A stretch of 48,257 nt of DNA from assembly GCA_035438585.1 (NCBI GenBank), contig DAORIO010000002.1, forward strand, positions 1 through 48,257, given 5' to 3'. The notes beneath the pieces were generated by a model, which was not told the origin of the DNA, did no database searches, and saw only the letters and a program-made list of their open reading frames with translations. Positions 1 to 8,284 of this stretch are shown here, piece after piece; position 1 is the first letter of the stretch; every line of letters starts with the position of its first letter. The translations under genes and the position numbers were made by a program. This DNA is from DAORIO01 sp035438585 (GTDB lineage Bacteria; Patescibacteriota; Minisyncoccia; Phycocordibacterales; UBA9973).

Positions 1-2126
1 CAATTGAAAAACTAAGAAATTTCGGTATTATCGCGCACATTGATGCGGGTAAAACTACTACATCTGAACGTGTTTTGTACTACACAGGTCAATCACACAA
101 AATCGGAGAAGTGCACGATGGAGGCGCAACTACTGACTGGATGGAACAAGAAAAAGAGCGAGGTATTACAATTACTGCCGCAGCTGTTTCTTGTTTTTGG
201 ACTCCAACTTATGCTCCAGGTGATAAGGCAAAAAAACATCGATTCAATATTATCGATACCCCAGGGCACATCGACTTTACTGTTGAAGTAAAGCGATCTC
301 TTCGAGTTCTAGACGGTGCGGTTGTTGTTTTCGACGGAGTTGCGGGTGTTGAGCCACAATCTGAAACAAACTGGCGTTATGCTGACGAAGCAAAAGTTCC
401 TCGAATTTGTTTTGTGAACAAACTTGATAGAACAGGTGCATCATTTGAGCACTCATTCAAAACAATCAAAGAAAGACTTTCTCCTAAAGCAGTTCGTTTT
501 CAAATCCCTATTGGTCTTGAGGGGGATCATGAGGGTGTTGTAGATCTTCTAAAAATGAAGGCTTATTACTTTGAAGGGGATATGGGTAATAAGGTTATAG
601 AAAAAGACATTCCGGAAAACTTGAAAGCTGATGCAGAAAAGTATCATGCTGAACTAGTCGAAAAAATCGTTGAAAACGACGAAGCTTTAATGACAGCTTA
701 TTTAGATGGAAACACTCCTGATATTGATACTCTTAAAAAAGTAGCTCGAAAAGCAGTTATTGCAAATGAAATTTTCCCAGTTTTTGCTGGTTCTGCTCTA
801 AAAAACAAAGGTGTGCAATTAGTTCTCGATGCTGTTGTTGATTATCTTCCAAGTCCACTTGATATCAAGGCGGTAAAAGGAACTCACCCTGATACTGATG
901 CTCCACTTGAAAGAGGGCCATCTGATTCAGAGCCATTTGCAGCACTTGCTTTTAAAGTTGCGACTGATCCATTCGTTGGTCAACTTATTTTCTTCCGTGT
1001 TTATTCTGGAACTGTTGAAGCAGGATCATATATTTACAATCCACGAACTGGAAATAAAGAAAGACTTGGGCGTATCGTTATCATGCAAGCAAATGAGCGA
1101 GAAGAAGTGAAGAAAGTTTACGCTGGAGAAATTGCTGCTGCTGTGGGTCTTAAGGATACAAAAACTTCTGACACATTGTGTGACGAAGCAAATCCAATTG
1201 TTCTCGACAAGATCAAATTCCCAGAACCAGTTATCTCTATGAGAATTGAGCCAAAGACAAAGGCTGACCAAGAAAAAATGGGTCTTGCCCTATCGCGACT
1301 TTCTGATGAAGATCCAACATTTAAAGTGATGAGTGATCCTGAAACTATGGAAACAATCATTGCTGGTATGGGAGAACTTCACCTTGAAATTATTGTTGAT
1401 CGTATGAAAAGAGAGTTTTCAGTGGAGGCAAATGTTGGACGACCACAAGTTGCTTATCGAGAAACAATTACTGCTACGTCTGAAGCTGAAGGAAAATATA
1501 TTAAGCAATCAGGAGGACGAGGAAACTATGGTCACGTTCGTATCAAGGTTAAACCAATGGATATGACAGTGGACAAAGATGACCTACCAAAGAACACAAA
1601 GAGAAGTGAAGGATTTGAATTTATAAATACAATCAAGGGAGGTGTTATTCCGCAAGAATATATTCCAGCCTGTGAAAAAGGATTCAAAGAAGGTCTTGAT
1701 CGTGGAATTTTGGCAGGTTATAAGATGGTAAATATTTCTGTTGAACTTTGGGACGGAAGTTACCATGAAGTTGACTCAAACGAAATGGCTTTCAAAATAG
1801 CATCTTCAATGGCAGTACAAGAGGCTTGTAATCGAGCAAAACCAGTTATTCTAGAGCCGATGATGAAAGTTGAAGTTGTTACTCCAGACAAATTCCTTGG
1901 AGACGTGACTGGTTCACTTTCTGCAAAACGAGGTCTAATTGATGGAGTGGAAGAGAGAGGTCTAAATCAAGCCATCAAAGCTGTTGTTCCTCTTTCTGAA
2001 ATGTTCGGGTACATGACAAGCCTTCGTTCTATGACTGAAGGACGTGCTGGATTTACTATGGAATTCTTGAGATACGACATTGTGCCTAGTAACGTCGCAG
2101 ATGAAATCGTAAAGAACAGAAAATAA
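1..2126 (+). CDS. fusA: Elongation factor G (5' end cut by window)
   Basis: Translational GTPase that moves tRNAs and mRNA through the ribosome and, with RRF, splits ribosomes. The reading frame is open from base 3 and its first visible residues already run into the P-loop (AHIDAGKTT), so only about the first 7-10 codons lie outside the window; the apparent ATG at 75 is internal. RGIT (switch I), DTPGH (G3) and NKLD (G4) follow in order, then domain II and the domain IV signature around GGRGNYGHV. Length fits EF-G (about 690-700 residues). It ends in a rho-independent terminator. In many bacteria it is in the str operon with rpsL, rpsG and tuf; here tuf lies 2.9 kb downstream with unrelated genes between. 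Confidence 0.97.
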   Translation, partial: IEKLRNFGIIAHIDAGKTTTSERVLYYTGQSHKIGEVHDGGATTDWMEQEKERGITITAAAVSCFWTPTYAPGDKAKKHRFNIIDTPGHIDFTVEVKRSLRVLDGAVVVFDGVAGVEPQSETNWRYADEAKVPRICFVNKLDRTGASFEHSFKTIKERLSPKAVRFQIPIGLEGDHEGVVDLLKMKAYYFEGDMGNKVIEKDIPENLKADAEKYHAELVEKIVENDEALMTAYLDGNTPDIDTLKKVARKAVIANEIFPVFAGSALKNKGVQLVLDAVVDYLPSPLDIKAVKGTHPDTDAPLERGPSDSEPFAALAFKVATDPFVGQLIFFRVYSGTVEAGSYIYNPRTGNKERLGRIVIMQANEREEVKKVYAGEIAAAVGLKDTKTSDTLCDEANPIVLDKIKFPEPVISMRIEPKTKADQEKMGLALSRLSDEDPTFKVMSDPETMETIIAGMGELHLEIIVDRMKREFSVEANVGRPQVAYRETITATSEAEGKYIKQSGGRGNYGHVRIKVKPMDMTVDKDDLPKNTKRSEGFEFINTIKGGVIPQEYIPACEKGFKEGLDRGILAGYKMVNISVELWDGSYHEVDSNEMAFKIASSMAVQEACNRAKPVILEPMMKVEVVTPDKFLGDVTGSLSAKRGLIDGVEERGLNQAIKAVVPLSEMFGYMTSLRSMTEGRAGFTMEFLRYDIVPSNVADEIVKNRK

Positions 2127-2141
2127 TTTAAAAATAAAAAG

Positions 2142-2167
2142 ACCGCTCAATGAGAGCGGTTTTTTAT
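2142..2167 (+). terminator. Rho-independent terminator of fusA
   Basis: ACCGCTC and GAGCGGT (7 bp) close a 5-nt loop and are followed by TTTTTTATTT, 16 nt after the fusA stop. Confidence 0.9.
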
Positions 2168-2177
2168 TTATTATTAA

Positions 2178-2214
2178 GGAAATAAAAATGAGAGCTTAAC
2201 ACTAGCTCCCATTT
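2178..2214 (-). terminator. Minus-strand terminator of the 25-residue gene
   Basis: Read on the minus strand, AAATGGGAGC and GCTCTCATTT form a stem with one mismatch around a 9-nt loop, followed by TTTTATTT. It lies about 40 nt after the stop of the small gene at 2254-2331, so it supports a dedicated minus-strand transcript. Confidence 0.6.
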
Positions 2215-2253
2215 GGATTTTTAAAGCTACTTTAGAATATATTTTGTAGCTAT

Positions 2254-2331
2254 TTAGTGAGTAACTACTGCAATTACAGCAATTATAACTAATGCTATTG
2301 CAACAATACTGTTGATGGTTTGTGGTTTCAT
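2254..2331 (-). CDS. Putative 25-residue single-span membrane peptide
   Basis: A 25-codon frame (begins MKPQTINS, ends TH) whose middle is a continuous run of about 16 hydrophobic residues rich in Ile, Val and Ala, enough for one membrane helix. Start ATG at 2331, stop TAA at 2254-2256. A minus-strand terminator hairpin lies just downstream, and the gene sits alone between the fusA terminator and an SDR-like gene. No Shine-Dalgarno sequence is seen, as elsewhere in this window. The size and composition resemble small hydrophobic regulatory peptides or type I toxin peptides, but no family can be named and there is no visible antisense RNA. It may also be a chance frame; the terminator is the main support. 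Confidence 0.4.
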   Translation of the reverse strand: MKPQTINSIVAIALVIIAVIAVVTH

Positions 2332-2443
2332 TGTGTTTTGATTTTAGGTTCTATTGTTTGTTTATATTTTATTATTAAAATAAAATAAATCAACTCCTAG
2401 TCTTTTTCGCCAAAAATGCTAATCTGTTATAAAATATGAACTT

Positions 2444-3175
2444 ATGGAAACTAAAAAAGTATTGGTAGGTGGAGCAACTGGTAGTGCTGGATTTGCAATT
2501 GCGCAAGAATATCTCAAACGAGGCTACGATATTTATGCTATGGTCCGAGATATAAAGAAGGCTGAAGAAATGTTTAAAGTAGACGGAAAACGAGACCTAA
2601 GAGTCTATCTGTATGATGGATTTGATTTGGAGGATTCAAATTCTGTTAATGTGTTTATTTCTAACATGTCGGACGTTGATGTTTATTTTGATGCAGTAGA
2701 TTTGGCTGCAGGGAGTTTTGAATGGGATAACGACAGGAGAATTGAAAATCCAAAAACTGCAGAACAAGTAGCCAATTACCTCATGAATGCAAACTTTAAG
2801 ACTAAAGTTTCCGTAATTGAATCTCTTAAAAAGCTTCCAAAAAACATTAACAAAAAGACAAAAGTTGGTTTGATTGGTTCACATGCGGCGAATTTTGCTG
2901 AAGATGATCCAAGAAGATTGAATTTAAAGACTGGCTACAAAGAAGAGGGGTATATTGCTTCTATGCAAGCAGTTGCCAAATTAGCTAAAGATTTACAGAA
3001 AGAGGGAATATTTGCAGGAGTTTATCTTTTTGAGCCTGGGCTTATAAACAGTCCTTTAGCCCATAAACAGTTCAATGAAATTACTATTGGAGAAAATCCT
3101 CCTTGGGATGAACTACCGACACCAGAAGATTTTGCTTATGAAGTTGTTACTGCTATGGAATCAGGGGCCGTCTAA
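2444..3175 (+). CDS. NAD(P)-binding SDR-like protein
   Basis: A 243-residue Rossmann-fold protein. The dinucleotide-binding glycine motif GGATGSAG is at residues 9-16, after beta strand KKVLV, which matches extended or atypical short-chain dehydrogenases. The usual catalytic YxxxK is not intact: the candidate tyrosine is in YIASM, so the lysine is missing. It may therefore be a sugar-nucleotide or regulatory SDR relative rather than a classical oxidoreductase; substrate unknown. A TAAAAT box 8 nt before the ATG suggests a leaderless transcript. The stop codon lies in the loop of its own terminator. Confidence 0.75.
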   Translation: METKKVLVGGATGSAGFAIAQEYLKRGYDIYAMVRDIKKAEEMFKVDGKRDLRVYLYDGFDLEDSNSVNVFISNMSDVDVYFDAVDLAAGSFEWDNDRRIENPKTAEQVANYLMNANFKTKVSVIESLKKLPKNINKKTKVGLIGSHAANFAEDDPRRLNLKTGYKEEGYIASMQAVAKLAKDLQKEGIFAGVYLFEPGLINSPLAHKQFNEITIGENPPWDELPTPEDFAYEVVTAMESGAV

Positions 3176-3190
3176 AAACGGCCTTTTTTA
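3166..3190 (+). terminator. Terminator overlapping the stop of the SDR-like gene
   Basis: GGCCGT (3166-3171) pairs with ACGGCC (3178-3183) and is followed by seven T. The TAA stop (3173-3175) lies in the loop. Confidence 0.9.
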
Positions 3191-3201
3191 TTTTGTAAAA
3201 T

Positions 3202-3233
3202 AAAAAAGGCCGTTATCTTTCGATAATGGCCTT
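3202..3233 (-). terminator. Minus-strand terminator (possibly bidirectional)
   Basis: AAGGCCGTTATC (3206-3217) and GATAATGGCCTT (3222-3233) form a 12-bp stem with one G-U pair and a 4-nt loop. On the minus strand it is followed by a T-run, directly after the stop of the 52-residue gene. It shares the GGCC core with the facing plus-strand terminator. Confidence 0.85.
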
Positions 3234-3237
3234 AATT

Positions 3238-3396
3238 TTAAATTTCGGTGAAATAATTTTCCAATACTTTTTTGTTCTTAAGTGTTTCACCACTAAAACC
3301 CCCTTGGCGAACTGGTGGCGGCTCTGTTTTTTTGTTGGATGAATCTGGTAATTCTTTCTTCTTATTCTTTCGTTTTAAGAAATCAAATATTCTCAT
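3238..3396 (-). CDS. Small basic hypothetical protein (52 aa)
   Basis: A 52-codon frame (MRIFDFLKRKNKKK at the start, a Pro-rich centre PPPVRQGG, and an end in NYFTEI). It starts 11 nt after the stop of the transglutaminase-like gene and ends immediately before a minus-strand terminator, so the two form one transcription unit. The first 14 residues are lysine/arginine rich and could form a short amphipathic helix; the rest looks disordered. No family recognised. The compact fit between neighbour and terminator is what makes it likely to be real. Confidence 0.6.
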   Translation of the reverse strand: MRIFDFLKRKNKKKELPDSSNKKTEPPPVRQGGFSGETLKNKKVLENYFTEI

Positions 3397-3407
3397 GGTT
3401 TATTTTT

Positions 3408-4733
3408 TTAAAATGTGCAATTGATTATTTCGATACTCTCAAATGATGGTTGTAATGTCAATTGTTCGGCTATTGGTAAAACGAATATTGTTTTGTGGTT
3501 TACATCTTCGCCGCAAAGAATCTCTCTTAAATTATCAAGAAAATTTCTCTGAAGACCAGTTATTGTCGGAGGGATTTCTGCCTGTTTGGTAATTATTTTC
3601 ATAATTAAAGCCAGTCTATCCCTGTAACAGAGGAGCGGGTGTGCAGATTGTAGAAATAGTGATAATTGATTTGGAATGTCTCGAATGCCACTATTTTCTA
3701 TACCCGATGCTTCTTTTGCTTTGTCTAAAATACTAATGCATTCTTCGGCAAATTTATTATCTAGATAATTCACATCTCTTAGCTTTCTTACTCTTATAAA
3801 TTCCTCTGTCCAAATTTTAGAATTTTCTTCAAAATAAGAATTAATATCAGAAAACCAAGCATGCTGAATTTTGCGCCAATTTCCCTTAAGAATTAACTCT
3901 CGGTATTCCTGAATGGTTTTGTTTGCATCCTCTTTGTATCCGGGTAGGAGGGCTTTCGTATTGCCTTGTAAATGTTCTTTTAGTGCTTGAAAGTTTTCAA
4001 GTATTTCATATATTACAAGTTTGTCGAAGTCACCAACATAAGCAATACTGTAAAGGGGGTATTCGCGGTCCGTGGGATAGTAAATTGAATGCGTCAGTAA
4101 AAAACTAAATGATCCTTCTGCTTTATGTAGTCCACCAATGCCATCAACAATATATTTTTGATTATCGATTTCCACCAACATGAATGGATGTTCAGTTGTC
4201 AATGCAAATTCCATAGGCAAACCTAGTTTTTTGATGAAGGAACCTAATAATAGATTTGTACCCAAGCAATTAAGTCCACCTATTTCGCTGTTTGTTTGAG
4301 ACATTATCTTCGGTGTAAAACCAGTTTTTGCATGCATGTTTGTCACATTGCCTCCTATCCAAACTGCAAAGTTGGCTATTATACTTTCAAGATATTTTTT
4401 CGGATCTTTTTTTGCTTCAGATAAGTTAAAATATTTCCATTTAGTTTTTAACACCTTCTTACTTTTATTGTCGGGTGTTTTCCATTTTCCAGCCAGAGTT
4501 TCTGTAGTCAAATTAATGGAATTAATAATATTGTTTGTTTTGGTTCGGTATTTAGAGTACTTTAGGTTAAATACATCAATAAAATCATTTTGAATCAATT
4601 GAGAAATATCTAAAATTGTATTCTTGTTCACTGCAACGTTCCTTGGTTCCTTAAAAACCAAAGCATTTAATATATCCTTGAAGGCTAGTACGTCTTCGGG
4701 GGATAGGGTTTCGGTAACTATTGAGTTTTTCAT
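3408..4733 (-). CDS. Transglutaminase-like (papain-fold) protein, function unknown
   Basis: About 441 residues from the ATG at 4733. A TTG 18 nt further upstream stays in frame but lies upstream of the predicted transcription start, so 4733 is chosen. The centre carries a Cys-His-Asp arrangement in the transglutaminase-core order: Cys156 in GGLNCLGTN, His182 in TEHPFMLVEI and Asp197 in YIVDG, with a helix after the Cys (LLLGSFIKKLGLP) as in that fold. The C-terminal half is helical and unrecognised. No signal peptide or membrane span is visible, so a cytoplasmic location is likely. It has its own promoter, diverging from tuf. Protease, transglutaminase or inactive relative cannot be told apart from sequence. 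Confidence 0.7.
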   Translation of the reverse strand: MKNSIVTETLSPEDVLAFKDILNALVFKEPRNVAVNKNTILDISQLIQNDFIDVFNLKYSKYRTKTNNIINSINLTTETLAGKWKTPDNKSKKVLKTKWKYFNLSEAKKDPKKYLESIIANFAVWIGGNVTNMHAKTGFTPKIMSQTNSEIGGLNCLGTNLLLGSFIKKLGLPMEFALTTEHPFMLVEIDNQKYIVDGIGGLHKAEGSFSFLLTHSIYYPTDREYPLYSIAYVGDFDKLVIYEILENFQALKEHLQGNTKALLPGYKEDANKTIQEYRELILKGNWRKIQHAWFSDINSYFEENSKIWTEEFIRVRKLRDVNYLDNKFAEECISILDKAKEASGIENSGIRDIPNQLSLFLQSAHPLLCYRDRLALIMKIITKQAEIPPTITGLQRNFLDNLREILCGEDVNHKTIFVLPIAEQLTLQPSFESIEIINCTF

Positions 4734-4751
4734 GTGCGTTAGTTTTTTCAA

Positions 4752-4780
4752 ACTTTAAAACAAAAACACAAATTAGTCAA
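4752..4780 (-). promoter_or_regulatory. Promoter of the transglutaminase-like gene
   Basis: On the minus strand, TTGACT (4780-4775), 17-nt spacer and TAAAGT (4757-4752). The expected start near 4745 places the ATG at 4733 about 12 nt into the RNA. Confidence 0.7.
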
Positions 4781-4808
4781 TAATTTGCTGTATTTTAAAA
4801 CCGTCTAT

Positions 4809-4838
4809 TTGACACACCCTAAACATTTCTGCTAAGAT
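4809..4838 (+). promoter_or_regulatory. Promoter of tuf and the S10 genes
   Basis: TTGACA (4809-4814), 18-nt spacer, TAAGAT (4833-4838). It leaves a leader of about 150 nt before tuf. Confidence 0.75.
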
Positions 4839-4839
4839 A

Positions 4840-4867
4840 GCTCCAATCGCTCATTGGGGCTTTTTTT
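4840..4867 (+). promoter_or_regulatory. Hairpin with T-run at the tuf transcription start
   Basis: GCTCCAAT (4840-4847) and ATTGGGGC (4853-4860) pair with one G-U, followed by seven T. It begins only 2 nt after the -10 box, so the expected start falls inside the left arm. A similar start-proximal hairpin is seen at rpsS and ndk. A second AT-rich hairpin, TGATTTTT with AAAAATCA, lies at 4890-4910. Confidence 0.5.
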
Positions 4868-4997
4868 ATTGTAAAAATCCTCAAAAACTTGATTTTTGGT
4901 CAAAAAATCATTGCGGTTACTATTACCAGCTAATATGTTGTACGTTTTATTTGCATTAATTTGTAGATCGGACGCTCAACCAATTTAGAATAAAAGT

Positions 4998-6185
4998 ATG
5001 GCAGATTTTAAAAGAGACAAGCCTCACGTAAACGTGGGAACAATTGGTCACGTTGACCACGGAAAAACTACCCTTACTGCAGCGATCCTGCACGTTCTTA
5101 ACATGTCTGGACAGACTGTTAAAATGAAGGGAATTGGTGAAATCGATAACGCTCCAGAAGAAAAGGAGCGAGGTATTACTATTAACATTTCGCACAACGA
5201 GTACGAAACAGCAACTCGTCACTATGCTCACATTGATGCTCCAGGTCACGCTGACTACATCAAGAATATGATCACAGGTGCGGCTCAGATGGACGGTGCA
5301 ATTCTAGTAGTTGCAGCAACTGACGGAGCTATGCCACAAACAAGAGAGCACGTTCTTTTGGCAAAACAAGTTGGAGTGCCAAAGATGGTTGTTTTCCTAA
5401 ACAAGTGCGACATGGTTGAAGATAAAGACCTTATCGATCTAGTTGAAGAAGAAATCCGAGAAATCCTTGGAAAGCAAGGTTTCGATAAGGATTGTCCAAT
5501 TATAAGAGGTTCAGGACTAAAAGCTCTTGAATCTACTTCTATGGACGACGAATGGGCAAAGAAAGTTCTTGAGCTTACAAATGCACTTGATACTTACATC
5601 CCAGTACCAGAAAGAGATATTACAAAACCTTTCCTTATGCCAGTTGAAGATATTTTCTCTATCGAAGGACGAGGAACTGTTGTTACGGGTAAAATCGAAA
5701 GAGGTGTTGTAAAAGTTGGAGAAGAAATTGAAATCGTTGGTATCAAAGATACTGTAAAAACTACAGTTACTGGTATTGAAATGTTCAACAAATCTTTACA
5801 AGAAGGTATGGCTGGAGACAACGCTGGTATCTTGCTAAGAGGAGTTAAAAAAGAAGACATTACAAGAGGACAAGTTCTTGCAAAGGTTGGTTCTGTTACT
5901 CCACACGATGAATTCGAATCAGAAGTTTACATTTTGAAAAAAGAAGAAGGAGGTCGTCACACACCTTTCTTTAAAGGTTATAAGCCTCAGTTCTACATCA
6001 GAACAACTGACGTAACAGGAGAAGTTACTCTTCCAGAAGGAAAGGAAATGGTTATGCCAGGAGACACTATTACATTTAAAGTTAAGCTTATTACCCCTGT
6101 TGCACTTGAAGATCAACAAAGATTTGCTATCCGAGAAGGAGGTAAAACTGTTGGAGCTGGAGTTGTAACTAAAGTTATTAAATAA
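4998..6185 (+). CDS. tuf: Elongation factor Tu
   Basis: GTPase that delivers aminoacyl-tRNA to the ribosomal A site. GHVDHGKT (residues 17-24), RGIT, DAPGHADY and NKCD give the G1-G4 motifs, followed by the beta-barrel domains II and III; 395 residues is the normal length. The G5-type motif reads GSGLKAL, where GSALKAL is common. It is preceded by a strong promoter and about 150 nt of leader, and followed after 7 nt by rpsJ, so tuf heads the S10 transcription unit. Confidence 0.99.
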   Translation: MADFKRDKPHVNVGTIGHVDHGKTTLTAAILHVLNMSGQTVKMKGIGEIDNAPEEKERGITINISHNEYETATRHYAHIDAPGHADYIKNMITGAAQMDGAILVVAATDGAMPQTREHVLLAKQVGVPKMVVFLNKCDMVEDKDLIDLVEEEIREILGKQGFDKDCPIIRGSGLKALESTSMDDEWAKKVLELTNALDTYIPVPERDITKPFLMPVEDIFSIEGRGTVVTGKIERGVVKVGEEIEIVGIKDTVKTTVTGIEMFNKSLQEGMAGDNAGILLRGVKKEDITRGQVLAKVGSVTPHDEFESEVYILKKEEGGRHTPFFKGYKPQFYIRTTDVTGEVTLPEGKEMVMPGDTITFKVKLITPVALEDQQRFAIREGGKTVGAGVVTKVIK

Positions 6186-6192
6186 AAAATTC

Positions 6193-6573
6193 ATGTCAGA
6201 GGCAAAAGAAAAAAAGACAAAGACTGCACCTAAGAAAAAGGCAACAAAAACGACTGGAGATAAAGATGTTGTTCGACTTAGAGTAAGAGTTAGGGCGTAC
6301 GAGAATAAAATTCTTGATGCGTCTGTAAAGCAAATTATTGATACTGCTTTACGCCATGATGCAAAAATTATGGGCCCAACTCCGTTGCCGACTGAAATAA
6401 AGAAGTACACTGTCAATCGATCGCCGTTTATTTACAAAAATACTAGAGAGCAATTCGAGATAAGAATGCACAAGCGACTAATAGATATCATAAATCCAGG
6501 ACCGAAAACTATTGAAGCTTTGACAAACCTATCTCTTCCATCTGGTGTTGATGTTGATGTTAAGATGATGTAA
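6193..6573 (+). CDS. rpsJ: 30S ribosomal protein S10
   Basis: S10 of the 30S head, also NusE in antitermination complexes. The conserved core (LRVRVRAY, then GPTPLPT and the RSPFIYKNTREQFEIR loop) begins near residue 27. At 126 residues it is longer than the usual 100-105 because of a Lys/Thr/Ala-rich N-terminal extension of about 25 residues, probably disordered and RNA-binding. It lies 7 nt after tuf and is followed by an unusually long 129-nt gap with a strong hairpin before rplC. Confidence 0.98.
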   Translation: MSEAKEKKTKTAPKKKATKTTGDKDVVRLRVRVRAYENKILDASVKQIIDTALRHDAKIMGPTPLPTEIKKYTVNRSPFIYKNTREQFEIRMHKRLIDIINPGPKTIEALTNLSLPSGVDVDVKMM

Positions 6574-6632
6574 ATCTGTTCAATCAGACTCGGACTTTAA
6601 ACAAAGAAAAAAGATAAACCACGAAATGGACG

Positions 6633-6683
6633 CGGAAATTAAGTGGACTGTTACAGATTTTATCTGCACAGCCATTATTTCCG
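6633..6683 (+). promoter_or_regulatory. Composite hairpin leader before rplC (candidate r-protein leader)
   Basis: A 51-nt imperfect hairpin built from four nested stems: CGGAAAT/ATTTCCG (6633-6639 with 6677-6683), TGG/CCA, CTGT/ACAG and CAGAT/ATCTG (6654-6658 with 6662-6666) around a 3-nt loop. It ends 19 nt before the rplC ATG and has no T-run, so it is more likely a translational operator or processing site than a terminator. In other bacteria L4 represses the S10 operon through a leader hairpin; a similar role here is inference. Confidence 0.6.
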
Positions 6684-6702
6684 TATGTGTATAAACAAAA
6701 TT

Positions 6703-7320
6703 ATGAAAAAAATTCTTGGAACAAAACTAAATATGACTCAGTTTTTTTCTGAAGACGGAAGAGCGTATCCGGCGACTGTAATTGTTGCTGGCCCTGCGAC
6801 TGTAACTAAAATCATGTCGAAAGACAAAGATGGTTACTCAGCTGTTCAAATGGGATTTGGAGTTCAAAGAGAAGCTCTTATGAGTAAGCCAAGAAAAGGT
6901 GCGCTTAAAGATCTTGGGAATTTCAGATATCTTCGCGAATTTCGAGTAGAAGAAAAAGACTTAGGGGAAAGCTCTGTTGGTGTGGCTATTACGGTAGACA
7001 ATTTTACACCAGGGGACAAAGTAACTGTTACATCAGTTTCGAAATCAAAAGGATTTCAAGGTGTTGTAAAAAGATATAACTTTAAAGGAGGTCCACGTTC
7101 ACACGGACAAAAACACTCAGAGCGTGAAGCAGGATCTATTGGAGGAGGTCTCCGAACACGAGTTCCAAAGGGTATGAGAATGGCCGGAAGAACTGGTGGA
7201 GATACTGTGACTGTAAAAAATTTAAAGGTACTAGCAGTGGATCGGGATACAAATCAAATCCTTGTTTCGGGTGCAGTACCAGGTCGAAGAGGGACACTTG
7301 TTAAGATTGAATCAAAATAA
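6703..7320 (+). CDS. rplC: 50S ribosomal protein L3
   Basis: L3 is an early 50S assembly protein near the peptidyl-transferase centre. The start is placed at ATG 6703, giving the family N-terminus MKKILGTKLNMTQFF and 205 residues; an upstream in-frame ATG at 6643 would translate through the leader hairpin. The C-terminal barrel and the loop GPRSHGQKHSEREAGSIGG are conserved. Second gene of the S10 unit after rpsJ; rplD follows 1 nt after the stop. Confidence 0.97.
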   Translation: MKKILGTKLNMTQFFSEDGRAYPATVIVAGPATVTKIMSKDKDGYSAVQMGFGVQREALMSKPRKGALKDLGNFRYLREFRVEEKDLGESSVGVAITVDNFTPGDKVTVTSVSKSKGFQGVVKRYNFKGGPRSHGQKHSEREAGSIGGGLRTRVPKGMRMAGRTGGDTVTVKNLKVLAVDRDTNQILVSGAVPGRRGTLVKIESK

Positions 7321-7321
7321 T

Positions 7322-8002
7322 ATGAAAACAGCTTTATACAATCAGGAAGGAAAGAAAGTTAAAGATATTGAAATTTCAGATAACGTTTTTGCCGTAAAAG
7401 CGAACAAAGACGCAGTTCATCAAACAATGACTTCTCTTCGACTTCGAGCACGACAAGGGACTGCAAATGTAAAAGACCGAAGTGAAGTGCGAGGTGGCGG
7501 AAAGAAACCTTGGAAACAAAAAGGTACTGGACGCGCTCGACACGGATCATCACGAAGCCCAATCTGGGTTGGTGGAGGTATTACTCACGGTCCAACAAGT
7601 GATAAAAATTACGATAGAAAAGTAAATGCAAACATGCTTAAAGTTGTGTTTACTATGGTAATGTCAGACAAATTGAAAGAAGGCAGAATGCTTTTTGTTG
7701 ATTCTGTATCTCTAAAAGAAACAAAAACAAAGTTGGCAAAAGATGTAATGATCGGACTTGCAAAAGTTGAAGGTTTTGAAACATTGTCTCGAAAGAATCC
7801 AACAAGTACACTATTTCTAACTCCAAAAATCGACAAAGAAATGGTTAGAGCATTCAAAAATTTACCAAAAGTAGACGTTATGCCTGTGTCACAAGTAAGT
7901 ATTTTAGATATCTTGGATCACAAGAACGTTGTTTTGGTAAATCCAGAAGAGGCTGACAAAGTGTTAGCAGGTCGAATTACAAAGAAGCCAAGAAAGAAAT
8001 AA
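7322..8002 (+). CDS. rplD: 50S ribosomal protein L4
   Basis: L4 lines the exit tunnel and in some bacteria represses its own operon. The tunnel-loop region (RARQGTANVKDRSEVRGGGKK broken by small insertions, then KPWKQKGTGRARHGS) is clear. The start at 7322 gives 226 residues, slightly longer than the usual 200-210; an in-frame upstream ATG at 7262 lies inside rplC and is rejected. Starts 1 nt after the rplC stop and ends 1 nt before rplW. Confidence 0.97.
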   Translation: MKTALYNQEGKKVKDIEISDNVFAVKANKDAVHQTMTSLRLRARQGTANVKDRSEVRGGGKKPWKQKGTGRARHGSSRSPIWVGGGITHGPTSDKNYDRKVNANMLKVVFTMVMSDKLKEGRMLFVDSVSLKETKTKLAKDVMIGLAKVEGFETLSRKNPTSTLFLTPKIDKEMVRAFKNLPKVDVMPVSQVSILDILDHKNVVLVNPEEADKVLAGRITKKPRKK

Positions 8003-8003
8003 T

Positions 8004-8282
8004 ATGAAATCAATTCATAGAATAATAAAAAATCCTAGAGTTACTGAAAAAGCTGTTCGGGCATCTGCGAATTCGACTTACACTTTTGACGTAGAAAAAG
8101 ATGCAACAAAGACTGAAATAATGAAATCAATCAAGGAAATTTATAAAGTTAATCCAATAAAAGTTGGAATAATTTACATAAAACCTAAAAAGATTGTTCG
8201 AAAGGGAATCAAGGGTGTAAAAAAGGGAGGCAAAAAAGCGGTCGTAACACTTAAAAAGGGAGAAACGATTAACATATATTAA
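8004..8282 (+). CDS. rplW: 50S ribosomal protein L23
   Basis: L23 sits at the tunnel exit and docks SRP and trigger factor. The 92 residues carry the conserved IIKNPRVTEKA start, YTFDVEKDATK and the VNPIKVG strand. It lies between rplD and rplB with 1-2 nt gaps, indicating one transcript. Confidence 0.96.
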   Translation: MKSIHRIIKNPRVTEKAVRASANSTYTFDVEKDATKTEIMKSIKEIYKVNPIKVGIIYIKPKKIVRKGIKGVKKGGKKAVVTLKKGETINIY

Positions 8283-8284
8283 TT

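Noticed and set aside
4734..4751. TTG start for the transglutaminase-like gene
   Set aside because: It lies upstream of the transcription start expected from the TTGACT-17-TAAAGT promoter.
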